A stretch of 64,000 nucleotides of DNA from Lepraria neglecta (Eukaryota; Ascomycota; Lecanoromycetes; Lecanorales; Stereocaulaceae). Location: NCBI GenBank assembly GCA_033220425.1, contig CM065651.1, positions 248,001-312,000 of the forward strand, written 5' to 3'. Position 1 is the first letter of the stretch. Each line of letters opens with the position of its first letter. Under the pieces are notes generated by a model. That model was not told where the DNA came from, ran no database searches, and saw only the letters and a program-made list of their open reading frames with translations. The translations under genes and the position numbers were made by a program. Shown piece by piece: positions 54,462 through 64,000 of the stretch.

Positions 54462-56618
54462 ATGCGACCACTTTCTCGTCTCTCACGCCCTTTTAGCACA
54501 CTCATTCCACTTCATACCCAGCCAATTCCCCTTGCAAGAAGTTTCACTGTAACATCTTCACGTCGAAAATACCAAATCGAAAGAATCGATCCCACCATGA
54601 CTACGACTACCACCAAAACCGGCCAACCTCTCGACCGGACAATCTTAGACTCTCTTCTTCGACGACGGCTCTTCTTCACACCAGCTTTCGAGATTTATGG
54701 TGGTGTTGCCGGCCTCTACGATTATGGCCCACCCGGCTGCGCACTACAAGCAAACATCATTGATACATGGCGGAAGCACTTCGTTTTGGAGGAAGACATG
54801 CTCGAGGTTGACTGCACAATGTTGACGCCCTCTGTAGTGCTCGAGACCAGCGGCCACGTGGACAAATTTGCAGATTGGATGTGCAAAGATCCCAAAACTG
54901 GTGAAATCTTCCGAGCAGATCACTTGGTCGAGGAAGTTCTGGAATCACGACTAAAGGGTGATAAGGAGGCCCGTGGCCAGAAAGTGGAAGTTGACGAAGA
55001 GAAGGAAGCCAAGAAGAAGAGGAAAACCAAGGACACCAAGGCCGTAAAGCTGCCGGACGACGTGGTCAAAGAGTATGAGGAGATACTTGCACAGATAGAC
55101 AATTATAACGGCGAAGAGCTTGGCATGCTGATCACGAAATATGAGATCAAGAACCCTACTACAGGTGGCAATGTGGAGCCTCCAGTCGCTTTTAATCTAA
55201 TGTTCCAAACCGCAATTGGCCCCAGCAGCAACCTCGCCGGTTACCTTCGACCAGAGACGGCCCAAGGCCAGTTCCTCACCTTTCAGAAACTACTCGAATT
55301 CAATCAACAGTCCATGCCCTTCGCTTCTGCCTGCATTGGCAAATCCTTCCGCAACGAGATTTCACCACGAGCTGGTCTTCTCCGAGTACGAGAGTTCTTG
55401 ATGGCTGAGATAGAGCACTTTGTGGATCCAGAAGGCGGCAAGAAGCACCCACGTTTTCATGAAGCCAAAGACGTCAAGATTGGTCTGTTAGACCGCAAAG
55501 TTCAATTATCAGGCCGCACAGAGATTACGCATATGACTATAGGCGAGGCTGTTGCTACAAAGACCGTGGATAGCGAGACGCTGGGGTACTTCATCGTTAG
55601 AATCTACTTGTTCCTGGTGCGAGTTGGTGCAGACCCGAAGAAGATACGATTCAGACAACACATGGCGAATGAGATGGCACATTATGCGGCCGACTGCTGG
55701 GATGCAGAACTTCTTACCAGCTACGGTTGGATTGAGTGCGTTGGTTGCGCAGATCGAAGCGCCTATGACCTTACAGTCCACTCGAAGAAGACCGGTGCAC
55801 CACTATGCGTGAGGGAAACACGAAGTGAGCCCTTGCACATTGAGGAATGGCAAGTGGACTTGGACAAAAAGAAGTTTGGTCCCAAGTTTAAGAAGGACGG
55901 CAAGGCAGTTGAGGCAGCTGTTCAGGCTTTATCTCAAGATCTTCGCGAGAAGCTAGCTATTGACCTTGAGAAGACTGCCAAGATCGAGGTTGACGTGCCT
56001 GAGGTTGGCAATGGCAAAGTCGAGATTGACAAGACATTGATCAATATTGAGAAGCGGACAAGAGTGGAGCACACACGAGAGTACACGCCGAACGTCATCG
56101 AGCCGGCGTTTGGCATTGGCAGAATACTGTACAGCGTGATGGAGCACGTCTATTGGTCCAGAGAAGGCAGTGAAGAACGTGGCGTAAGTATACATTCAAA
56201 CGCTTCAAGGGGCCCTCATAATGACCATGATCAGGTCCTTTCTTTCCCTCCACCAATTGCACCCACGAAGGTGCTGCTTGTTCCACTCTCCGGCCACCAA
56301 GACTTTAAACCTTTAGTGCAGCGCATGAGCCTCAAACTACGTCAATTGGGTATTTCGAATCGAGTTGATGACTCTTCGGCAAGCATTGGCAAACGATATT
56401 CGAGGAACGATGAGCTCGGCACGCCTCTTGGCATCACGGTTGATTTCCAATCCGTCAAGGACAACACCTATACCCTCCGAGACCGAGACAGCACGAAACA
56501 AGTACGTTCGGATGAGGATACAATATGCGCAGCAATCAAGAGCTTGGTAGAAGGCCAGAAAACGTGGGCAGATGTGCAGAAGGAATTGCCCGAGTTCACA
56601 CAGCAAGAGGCGGATTGA
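54462..56618 (+). CDS. grs1: Glycyl-tRNA synthetase, probably dual cytosol/mitochondria
   Basis: Class II synthetase that charges tRNA-Gly. Exons 54462-56183 and 56235-56618 give 701 aa; the 51-nt intron (GTAAGT..TCAG) has no in-frame stop but interrupts the conserved EERG/VLSFPP join, so it is real. The first 45 residues are basic, Ser/Thr-rich and free of acidic residues up to position 35 (SRLSRPFSTLIP, RSFTVTSSRRK), a mitochondrial presequence. A second ATG at 54597 in context CCACCATGA would give the 656-aa cytosolic form. Core signatures: YDYGPPGCALQANI, YLRPETAQGQFLTFQ, GKSFRNEISPRAGLLRVREF, AEIEHFVDPE, and motif 3 NVIEPAFGIGRILYSVMEHV. The anticodon-binding domain follows (PTKVLLVPLSGHQDF). 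Its length is normal. Confidence 0.97.
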   Translation: MRPLSRLSRPFSTLIPLHTQPIPLARSFTVTSSRRKYQIERIDPTMTTTTTKTGQPLDRTILDSLLRRRLFFTPAFEIYGGVAGLYDYGPPGCALQANIIDTWRKHFVLEEDMLEVDCTMLTPSVVLETSGHVDKFADWMCKDPKTGEIFRADHLVEEVLESRLKGDKEARGQKVEVDEEKEAKKKRKTKDTKAVKLPDDVVKEYEEILAQIDNYNGEELGMLITKYEIKNPTTGGNVEPPVAFNLMFQTAIGPSSNLAGYLRPETAQGQFLTFQKLLEFNQQSMPFASACIGKSFRNEISPRAGLLRVREFLMAEIEHFVDPEGGKKHPRFHEAKDVKIGLLDRKVQLSGRTEITHMTIGEAVATKTVDSETLGYFIVRIYLFLVRVGADPKKIRFRQHMANEMAHYAADCWDAELLTSYGWIECVGCADRSAYDLTVHSKKTGAPLCVRETRSEPLHIEEWQVDLDKKKFGPKFKKDGKAVEAAVQALSQDLREKLAIDLEKTAKIEVDVPEVGNGKVEIDKTLINIEKRTRVEHTREYTPNVIEPAFGIGRILYSVMEHVYWSREGSEERGVSIHSNASRGPHNDHDQVLSFPPPIAPTKVLLVPLSGHQDFKPLVQRMSLKLRQLGISNRVDDSSASIGKRYSRNDELGTPLGITVDFQSVKDNTYTLRDRDSTKQVRSDEDTICAAIKSLVEGQKTWADVQKELPEFTQQEAD

Positions 56619-57601
56619 GGCAACCGTCCACTGAGGAGGGTATTGGAACGCCAGAAGGCATTGCCGACAAGGCCCATGTACTTTCATGCCGCTCAATACC
56701 CTGCATGTCGCCATTCGGAGATTATAAGAGTCCGGCGGTCTACGACGAACCCATTGCACGAGCTTCATCAATTAAAGTGGGATATCCAGGGGTAATACGA
56801 TTGTTTTATGAGAAAGGATTGGTCGGCAGGATCCTAACCCCAGAGGCTTGTTTGAGCACTGGCCTGAAACGAAGCTGCCCTGACCCGACAGTTTGGGTAC
56901 AGGTCGGTCTAAGCGACAAGCGCGCAGGAATATTGATGAAATTAGAACAGATATTCACAGGTTCCTATGACTTGACCAGCCTAATGTCGCTTCATAGAGC
57001 ATGAAGACCCAGATGTTGCTTGCACTGCTGCATCAAACCTGCATTATTCAATTGCTCTTGCAAGGATGACTTGTTCATGGATCCTCCGAGAGAAAAAGCG
57101 TGAGAGTTCGGTAGTTGGTTCATGACCTAAGGCCTGCTTTGTTGGCCGTTCCTGGAGCTACTGCAGGCTATGCCACCAGCGCACGTGCAGTAGCCGTAGA
57201 TCCAGACCTCAAAAATCTCTCTCCTAGCGCAGACCTTCTGTTACATCGTCCAACCAAGGGGTTTGAGAGCGGAGCGCTTTCATCCACAAGAAAGTACTAT
57301 CCCTAAATACAACACCTTCTGTCTCATCCACTTATCTCGGCGGTGATTTGCTCTGCTTAATCGTCTTATTTTTATACCTGCACATAGCCTTAATGGATCA
57401 CACTGTCGTTACTTTGTTTCTGCTAGCAATTTGACACCCTTTAATATATAACTGTCCATAGCATTGCCTTTCGCACGTAGCAAATGCCTTCTTGTGCCGC
57501 CACCCGTCGCTATCGATACAACCTGCAATTTCCTACAAATCCCACTCTACCTCAAGACCTGACTACCACAATCTCTAAGAAGAAGCAAACCTCCGGTCTC
57601 C
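56619..57601. other. Intergenic region, ~1 kb
   Basis: Terminator of grs1 and promoter of the methyltransferase gene. A 159-codon frame at 56525-57004 partly overlaps the end of grs1 in another frame; its second part (MSPFGDYKSPAVYDEP) has no domain. No RNA gene or repeat seen. Confidence 0.4.
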
Positions 57602-58687
57602 ATGTCTCAACAACCCATAGAGATAGATGATCAGGAAGCACCGCGCAGCGACGATGAAGGCGAGACTACGGAGGAAGCTCCTCCCCGAATGTCATCCGAG
57701 CCTGAGCATCACTCAGGTTCAGAAGAGTCCAAGTGAGTCATCTTTGCACAACAACCTTAGCATCATTCGACCATTATTAATATCATCAGGACCTCTACCA
57801 GATCGCTGAGCGGCAGCTTCCTCGAAGAGCACTTCGAGAACGGCCGGCGCTACTGCAACGAAATCTACTACATGCCCAATGACGAGCCCGAACAAATCCG
57901 TCTCGCCATAGTACATCAAGCCTACCTACCAGTCCTAGACGGGCAATTGACACTTGCCCGCGTTCCCTCAAGCACAAGGAGGATCCTTGATGTTGGCACC
58001 GGCACAGGAGACTGGGCAATGGCGATGGCTGAGCGTTTCAACAATGCCGAGATCATAGCCACAGACATCACGAGCGTTTTCCAGCCCGGTAGCGGACCTC
58101 CCAACGTCGAATTCGAGCTCGACGACGCTGAAGAAGAATGGACCTATAATGACCTATTCAATTTCATTCACTTGCGTGATATGTCGGGTGCTTTCGCCGA
58201 TTGGAATTTCATATACGCTGAAGTCTATAAGCATCTGACTATTGGTGGTTCTGTTGAGATTGCAGACCACGGCATGATACAACTCAAAAACGAGCCACCG
58301 AATTCCTACGTCAAGGCCTACAATGGCGCTTTACAGTCTGCTGCTGAAAAGGCTGGCAGGCCTATTGGGTTGGAACACTTGGAGAGGCTAATGATTGAGA
58401 GAGCTGGGTTGCACTTCTCCAGATCTAGGACCTTCGAAGTCCCTTTGGGAACTTATCCCACGGATCCAGTGAGGAAAGTGGCCGGTAAAATGGCTATGAT
58501 TGCGGCATTGGAGGGTCTGGAAGCTGTGAGTTTACGGCTTCTGACGAGACATTTGGCTTGGAAGGAAGAGGATGTGAGGAATTTATGTGCAAAGGTTCAA
58601 GAGGAGGTGATGAATCCAGATGCACGTGCATTTATTCCTCTCCAGATTGTGGTATACCGGAAGATGATGTGGACACTACCTTCATGA
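57602..58687 (+). CDS. LaeA-like SAM-dependent methyltransferase
   Basis: Class I methyltransferase of the fungal LaeA/Methyltransf_23 (TAM) group. Exons 57602-57732 and 57790-58687 (57-nt intron, GTGAGT..TCAG) give 342 aa. The N-terminal 50 residues are acidic and disordered (IDDQEAPRSDDEGETTEE), common in this family. The catalytic domain starts with NGRRYCNEIYYMPNDEPEQI, which corresponds to the Y....Y..PND..E..R motif. Then come the SAM-binding ILDVGTGTGDWAMAMAERF, the acidic residue in IIATDITSVF, VEFELDDAEEEW, FIHLRDMSGAFADW and GGSVEIADHG. Many paralogues exist per genome; LaeA itself is a velvet-complex regulator of secondary metabolism, but this copy is more likely one of the LaeA-like group with unknown substrate. 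No cluster adjoins it. Confidence 0.88.
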
Positions 58688-59109
58688 TGGATTGATGACT
58701 TTCACGGCAGTGTCTTTATGATGATTTCGTGGTGATGACTTGGTCACAGTTGGATCTTGGGAGGCATTCTTCTTGCTACAGATGTCTTTTCTACTCTATC
58801 TTCTTTCGACGATTCATTTGAAGCCTGCTATTGGCGGCAATGCTCTTTCATGCCTAAGTGGGAAAGGAACTCCCTATGATAGCGCAGATTTAGAATTTGA
58901 GTGACGATTGCACTTGAATGACACGAAATCACAATCAACCTTGTGGTTGACCTAGGCTAGAAAACGAAGCCGTAGAATCTGCCCAAAAGCGTGATTTGCA
59001 GAGAACACTTGGCGGCACCCCAATCTCCCACCTTGACAATGTAAATTTGACACTCCCATTCATGAACATATTTCACTCCATCGCTTGATCCTCGAACCTG
59101 TAATATCTA
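58688..59109. other. Intergenic region
   Basis: 422 nt with terminator of the methyltransferase gene and promoter of sec12; no specific site recognised. Confidence 0.4.
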
Positions 59110-61186
59110 ATGTCTCCTCCCATCGCCGAAGCCAAGCTCGGGTTAAACTACCCCCTCTATGGCGCCGACTTCGATCCCCAGAACAGCAGCTTCCTGCTGG
59201 TTGGCGGAGGTGGAGGAGAAGGCCGAAGTGGAATACCCAACAAGATAGTAAGACCCATATCCTAGGCTTGTAAGATAGAGAGTGATACTTACGGACTCGT
59301 CTTCCTCCCAGACCCTCCTCAACGCGTCCAAGAAGAACGAACTATCCGAATTCATCAACATCGACCTCTCGCGCGACGAGGACTCGGTCACCTCCCTAGC
59401 GATCGCGCAATCGACTGAATCATGGGCTACAGTTTTTGCGGGCATCAATTCGTCGAGTGCTGAGCAGCAGAAGGGGAAGAATGAGCACCTACGATCCTTC
59501 CTACTGGAATACCCACAGAAGCGGAGGATAGGTGCAGGGGAATCAACGGCAGAAAAGAAGCCTGCTACAGAGTCTACAGGAGTACCACCGAAGGGAGAGA
59601 CTAAGGCGTTGGGGAAGGTCTCGCTATTCAAGTCCAGCACTGCGGCAAAAAAAGAGACGTTCCAACGCGTGCTGAGATTGTCTAAGAAGAAGAGTAATGG
59701 GCCTAGGTTAGGAGCAATAGCTACGGGGCTGGCGCCGGCGGGGGAGATTGTTCTATTTAAGGCAGACACAAGCAGGCCAGGGAAAGACGACATTCGGGGT
59801 CGAATACAATTGGAGGACAAGGAAGAAGCTGCCGACGTGGATATCATTGAGCTCGACAACAGCGACGGTCAACAAAACGCCAAGTTCCGTGTCGCTTACT
59901 GCACCGGCTACGAAGTCTATGTCACTGATGTAGACTACGACAAGAAAGACAATGGGGCTATAGCTCCGCCTATACTTAGCACTCCACACCCAGACACCTT
60001 CGCCTCGAGCAAAGCCCGCCCAAAGTTCCGATGCATACGCTTCCTCACACCTCAAGTCCTCCTTGTCCTCCAGAATCAGCCACAGGGTAAAGGTGCTGAG
60101 CTCCTCTTGCTCGAGATCTCCGGCATGATCACGCTCCGCAAGAAGCTCCATAAGAAGATCAAGTCCGCAACCGCCCTGTCAGTCGCCCATCTTGACGCTG
60201 CTTCGCCCTCAGAAATAGACCAACACGCTATCGCAGTCGCTGGCGCAGACACTTCCATTACGATCTTCACAGTCGACCGCTTCACATCCAGCCCTAAAGG
60301 GAGGGTCAAATTCCGCAAACACACGCTCCTCCCTAACGTCCATCCTACGTCCATCACCTCCCTCGTATTCTCGACCTTCACACAACCGACGACGATCTGG
60401 AAAGAAACGCCAGCTCAATATCTAAAGCTCGCCTCCACCTCCATAGCAAACACCTGCGTCGTACATACCCTGCCTCTCACGCCCTATCCGAGCCCACCAA
60501 AACCAGATACCCCAGCACGCTACCTCCTCGCTCCTCCTGTCCGCAGCCAGATCTCCCAGAATGTCTTTTCAACTATCATCGCCCTATTGGCTATTGGAAT
60601 AGCTGCATTCTTCCTGCAGATATTTACGGAGATAAGAGGTGGGACACCAGAATACCTAGGCGCGAAAGGATGGCTTAGCGAGAGGATCCATGGCTGGATT
60701 GCTAGACCATACATGTTCGAGGATAGGATACCAAGTATTGCGAGCCAACAAATCAGCGTGGCATCCACAGCCATCGAGACACCATTGAGTAAAGTCTCAG
60801 AAGCAGTTGAGACACCACTCCAAGCAGCTTCGTCCGCGGCATCCCAAGCACAGGAAAAACTCGGGCTCCGCGACCTCATCGCCCGGCGCAACATCGGAAG
60901 CGATACCTCCGACAACGCCAACGAGGGCACCGACATCATTATCCGCTATGCCCCTAGCGAAGGCGGAGAGACGGCTCTGTCTGCTGAATTAAGAGATGCT
61001 AGTGAACTTGTTCAGGGCGAGCATAAAGCTAAGAAGTGGGAGGAGCTAGCACATCATGAGAAAGAGACGTGGAAGAAGAGGTTACTGGATGCGGGGGAGT
61101 GGACTATTGAGGAGGGGGAGTCGGTGCTGAAGGGGGTGTTCTTCTCTGGGCTTGCGGGGACTGTGGGTGCTGCTGTTGGTGGTTGA
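59110..61186 (+). CDS. sec12: SEC12, guanine exchange factor for Sar1
   Basis: ER membrane protein that loads GTP onto Sar1 and so starts COPII vesicle budding. Exons 59110-59247 and 59312-61186 (64-nt intron, GTAAGA..CCCAG) give 670 aa. The first exon encodes MSPPIAEAKLGLNYPLYGAD and the potassium-loop hallmark LLVGGGGGEGRSGIPNKI. The seven-bladed WD40-type propeller covers about residues 1-440 (blade marks ALSVAHLDAAS, HAIAVAGADTSITIFTVDRF, HPTSITSLVFSTF). A single membrane helix lies at about residues 460-482 (VFSTIIALLAIGIAAFFLQI). The lumenal tail is 185 residues with helical, alanine-rich repeats. An insertion of about 100 charged residues in the first third of the propeller is common in filamentous fungi. 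The gene is intact. Confidence 0.93.
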
Positions 61187-62487
61187 TGGCAGGGATGAGA
61201 GGAATGGTAAAGGGGTTGTGGGAATGAGCGAGGCTGAGAGATTACTAGATGAGTAGCGTTTGTATTTATATCCTATGTGCATTTAATACGAAGCGCTGAA
61301 TCACCACTTTGCTCTCTTGAACGATGCTTCCATGTTACTCTTTCAATCCAGTTGACTGATATGGTATTGAGACCCAGCATAACTTGAGTGACCTCGCCCT
61401 CGGGACTATGCTAAAGTAGTGCTGTTGACGGACCCTCGGAGAAAGATGCGTTGTACTATCTATCATAGCTAAGGTAAGCTATCGATTTATGCACGCTACG
61501 AAAAGACGACCAATCCTGCCTGCAGAGATGGGTACTGTATCCACGTCTTTACATGCCTTTTCATGAGTGGTGGGGGTTTTAAGCTAGATATTGAAGCTTG
61601 GAATTGCCGATTGGCTGCGTGACGATGATCATCCAGCAGAGCCTGCCTCACGACAAGGCTACGGTTGAGAAAATCCACGAAAATTTACCTTTCTTGAACG
61701 GTGAAGATAGCTATTCAACACATTGGTTGAGGAAGAATGGCAATGGATGCATGAGCGTCGACACAACTTGTGGGGAGAAAGGAAGGAAAACAGCCATCTC
61801 GATAAACCCTGGCGGGAAGTGCCATGAGGGTATGTAGCTAGGCTGACTGCACGAATGGAACGTCTCTAGCGCACCTCACTAGCGAGAGCGTTTCATTGGT
61901 TGAACCCACGCTTTCACAGTTGGTGTTCCTTTTTTCTTCTCAAGCAATGATAGCCCTATGGAATATGCATCAACAGCTGGACCACCAAGATTACTACCTT
62001 AACGTATGCCCGGGCTTCTAGACTGTGGTCTACCTTTCGTCCATTGGCAGACAAACATGCAGCTCAGCTCTATAACACGTCAATTAGCGGCCTGAAGACT
62101 GCATGCATCCAGACAAGATGAGGCAAAACAAGGCACCATTATGGAATAGCATCTCGCAGACAAAAAGAGTGGTATCTTAGCAAGCCTCTAGCTTTTGAGA
62201 TGGTTCGGCTTTTCTAAGGCTATCCAGTTAGTGCTTATTTGGTGAGCAGGGCGCAAGGCGAATTACTCGAAGTGTTAAAAGATCCAGGCCTTCCTCTTAT
62301 CTTCTTGCCTCATAGTCTCACAATCGCAGTGCTTGCTCAGCCCTCGTCCTCACAAAAATTCACCGTCCTCGCCGTCCTCCCTCCCACACCCGCCGTCACC
62401 GTCACCCTCATCAACCCCTCCCCCAACGCCAACGCCTTCCTCACCAACACCCCCCTCCTCCAACTCACCATGGGGTTTGAATTCACC
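61187..62487. other. Intergenic region, 1.3 kb
   Basis: No supported gene. The plus-strand frame that includes the first cysteine-rich relic is open from 62239, but its part before 62488 is Pro/Thr-rich and lacks similarity to the paralogue, so I treat it as noncoding. No RNA gene or repeat was seen. Confidence 0.4.
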
Positions 62488-62754
62488 ATGGGCAAAAACT
62501 GCACCACGTGCGGCTACTCCGGCGCCTCCATCAAGCTTGGCGACAGCTCCTACTAATGCGAGTCCTGCGCCCGGGGAAGCCAGAGCGCGGTCTCGAAATG
62601 GAGCGGAGGCAATCCTTTGTTCTCGGGTGCTATGTCCTCGGCTCGCAGTTCGGGCGGCCGTGTGGATCGAGTCGAGATGGAGAGGATGACTACTAGCGCG
62701 CAGGGCGATTCCAAGGTATATGAGAAGTCGACGGCTTATTACAGGTATGATTAG
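62488..62754 (+). pseudogene. Small cysteine-rich (zinc-ribbon-like) protein, copy 1, in-frame TAA
   Basis: From the ATG at 62488 the frame reads MGKNCTTCGYSGASIKLGDS, SY, then TAA at 62554-62556, and continues in the same frame CESCARGSQSAVSKWSGGNP to a TAG at 62752. Two CxxC pairs flank the stop, so a zinc-knuckle-like unit is cut in half. A CAA-to-TAA change would explain it. The C-terminal segment ERMTTSAQGDSKVYEKSTAY matches that of copy 2 at 63.9 kb, which supports homology and the frame after the stop. I do not know the family or role; a truncated 22-aa product is unlikely to function. Confidence 0.5.
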
Positions 62755-63600
62755 GTGGGTGGAGGGCGGATTGGGGTTTGTGGGGCAGAGGGGGCGTGGG
62801 AGGTGCTTCTTGTGGGGCATGGAGGGATAGTGGTGGAGGAGCCTGTTAATGTATTGCTATGTTCGAGGCTGGACACCGAGAAGTGGAATTTGATGTGCGA
62901 TGAAACTCTCTCCTCGGATTAACTAATTATATCCACCAATCTATTGCTAATACCCGTGATCAATCTATGAGAGTTTCGACTTCGTTGGATTTACGCACGA
63001 GAAGCGCATTTCTCAGTATCAAGTGGATCTTATCATTGCTGATTGCTGATGGTAATGCATGCTGACTACAGCTCTTGGTGCAGATAATGTTTTCGGCCAA
63101 ACTCACGGCAAGGCTACGATTAATCAATTGAACCTCAACCACCGAAACGATAGCGTAATGTTCGAAATGATATGGGTTACGTACCAGCTCATTGGTAAAG
63201 ACGCCTGGAGGCCTTAAAATCTAATGGGAGTCTTTTCAAAGAATCAAGCAGTCGAATTGTCACGAGGCAAAGAGGTGAGGCAGATTGGCTTCGACGGGGT
63301 ACGGTGGTGGTGTGGTAAACTACTACGCAGTTGGTCTGATGATCTTTTAATTACCAGTCGCTCCTTGAAAGGCTGTTTGGTAGCAAGCGAGGGTTTTTGG
63401 AAATTCCATCTACTGGCTGATCTTGCATTTGACACGTCGATGTCTGTTTTGGTGGGTAGGGCATGCGAACAGCATGGCAGCCATTTTCAAAAGAGCATGT
63501 TAAATCAGGTCGGGGACCTCATTAGATATCATCTCGTAACGCGAGCTCTCTACCACACCTCCTCCTCCCAGCCCAACTCTACACACACCGCTCAATCCAT
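62755..63600. other. Intergenic region between the cysteine-rich paralogues
   Basis: About 850 nt. A 135-codon plus-strand frame (63224-63631) has no domain and runs into copy 2 in another frame, so it is not called. Nothing else is seen. Confidence 0.4.
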
Positions 63601-63633
63601 TCCCGCTCTCCTTTTCTCAAAGAACAGGTAACT

Positions 63634-63995
63634 CCCAAAGCTGCGCTAGCTGCTACGAGAGCTTCAACTACAAAAGCTCAGAAGGGTGAGTGGACTGCAA
63701 AGAGAATGTCTGCAACGACTGCTACCGCAACGAGTACGACACAACTTGCATCTATGTTGTGCAGGCCGAGGAAGGCGGCCCATTCAGTTATAAGTGCGAC
63801 CACTGCGATAAAGAAAACCCGAACCCGAGTAGCAAAGTCTTAACCTCGGCCGCATCATCCAGGAAAAAACTAGATAAATATGTGCTGGAGAGAACGACTA
63901 CCAACGCCCAGGGCCTTAAATCGGTTGAGGAGAAGATGACGCCTTATTATCGGCAGAATGATAAGGATAGCAAGGATTGGAGAAGAATGAAATAG
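63634..63995 (+). pseudogene. Small cysteine-rich (zinc-ribbon-like) protein, copy 2, in-frame TGA
   Basis: The frame reads GNSQSCASCYESFNYKSSEG, TGA at 63687-63689, then VDCKENVCNDCYRNEYDTTC, a third CxxC (YKCDHCDKENPNP), and ends VLERTTTNAQGLKSVEEKMT, PYYRQND..., stop at 63993-63995. The protein would have at least three CxxC pairs. Its C-terminal block, D(K/R).(V/L)ER.TT.AQG...E....YYR, is shared with copy 1. The TGA could come from CGA or TGG. GTGAGT at the stop looks like a donor, but no acceptor that keeps the later frame was found. The 5' end is unclear; an upstream part in this frame is Pro/Thr-rich. An alternative is a shorter intact protein starting after 63690. Confidence 0.45.
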
Positions 63996-64000
63996 GGGGA

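Noticed and set aside
56525-57004. 159-codon plus-strand frame after grs1
   Set aside because: Begins inside the grs1 coding exon in another frame and lacks any recognisable feature.
63224-63631. 135-codon plus-strand frame
   Set aside because: No domain; the cysteine-rich paralogue continues in a different frame at its end.
63680-63770. Intron starting at GTGAGT in cysteine-rich copy 2 (ending GTTGTGCAG)
   Set aside because: It would remove the CxxxxCxxC block and put the rest out of the frame that matches copy 1.
1-64000. tRNA, rRNA, CRISPR array, prokaryotic-type operons or IS elements
   Set aside because: Scanned by eye for box A/B pairs, regular spacer repeats and transposase motifs; only the degenerate tRNA-like motifs near 3.3-3.5 kb were found.

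Overview
The window is a piece of nuclear chromosome from a filamentous ascomycete (Pezizomycotina). The evidence is compact genes with short introns (about 50-130 nt, mostly GTRNGT...CTRAC...YAG), both strands used equally, conserved fungal housekeeping genes, and fungal-only families (DUF6604, DUF6594, Ste3 receptor, LaeA-like methyltransferase, MBOAT/wax-synthase acyltransferase). The class cannot be fixed from sequence alone. No rRNA, convincing tRNA, CRISPR or intact transposon was seen.

Left part (1-12.7 kb) is gene-poor. It holds a four-exon MFS sugar transporter (-), a cupin protein (+) with a clear TATA box, and a large disordered, probably nuclear protein of unknown function (-). 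Between these are long intergenic stretches, a near-perfect palindrome beside a tRNA-like box A, weak small ORFs, and a decayed gene with a DUF6604 head and a zinc-finger-like ORF downstream.

The middle (12.7-45 kb) is mostly conserved: YPP1/TTC7 TPR protein (-) head to head with pre-rRNA processing RIX1 (+); an MBOAT acyltransferase (-); 5-aminolevulinate synthase (+); a broken small secreted-protein gene (+); RNA polymerase I subunit RPA49 (-); a very large ATRX/ARIP4-like SNF2 remodeller (-) head to head with glutathione synthetase (+), which has a GC-AG intron; an ERF4-type palmitoyltransferase subunit (+); and a TMEM198-like membrane protein with a long disordered tail (+).

The right part (45-64 kb) has a DUF6594 pseudogene preceded by a perfect 12-bp minisatellite, a conserved membrane protein (-), a Ste3-type a-factor pheromone receptor (+), mitochondrial single-stranded-DNA-binding protein RIM1 (+), ribosome biogenesis factor RPF1 (-) head to head with dual-start glycyl-tRNA synthetase (+), a LaeA-like methyltransferase (+), SEC12 (+), and two small cysteine-rich paralogues at the right edge.

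Functionally the window is a mixed euchromatic block, not a single pathway. Ribosome supply is over-represented (RIX1, RPF1, RPA49, GRS1), and there are metabolic genes for haem and glutathione. No biosynthetic cluster or defence island is evident. The most unusual signal is that the accessory genes (DUF6604, secreted protein, DUF6594, both cysteine-rich paralogues) each carry premature in-frame stops that could come from C-to-T changes, mostly at CpA, while neighbouring housekeeping genes are intact. This suggests mild RIP-like mutation or recent pseudogenisation. Exon coordinates were worked out by hand from splice signals and frame continuity.
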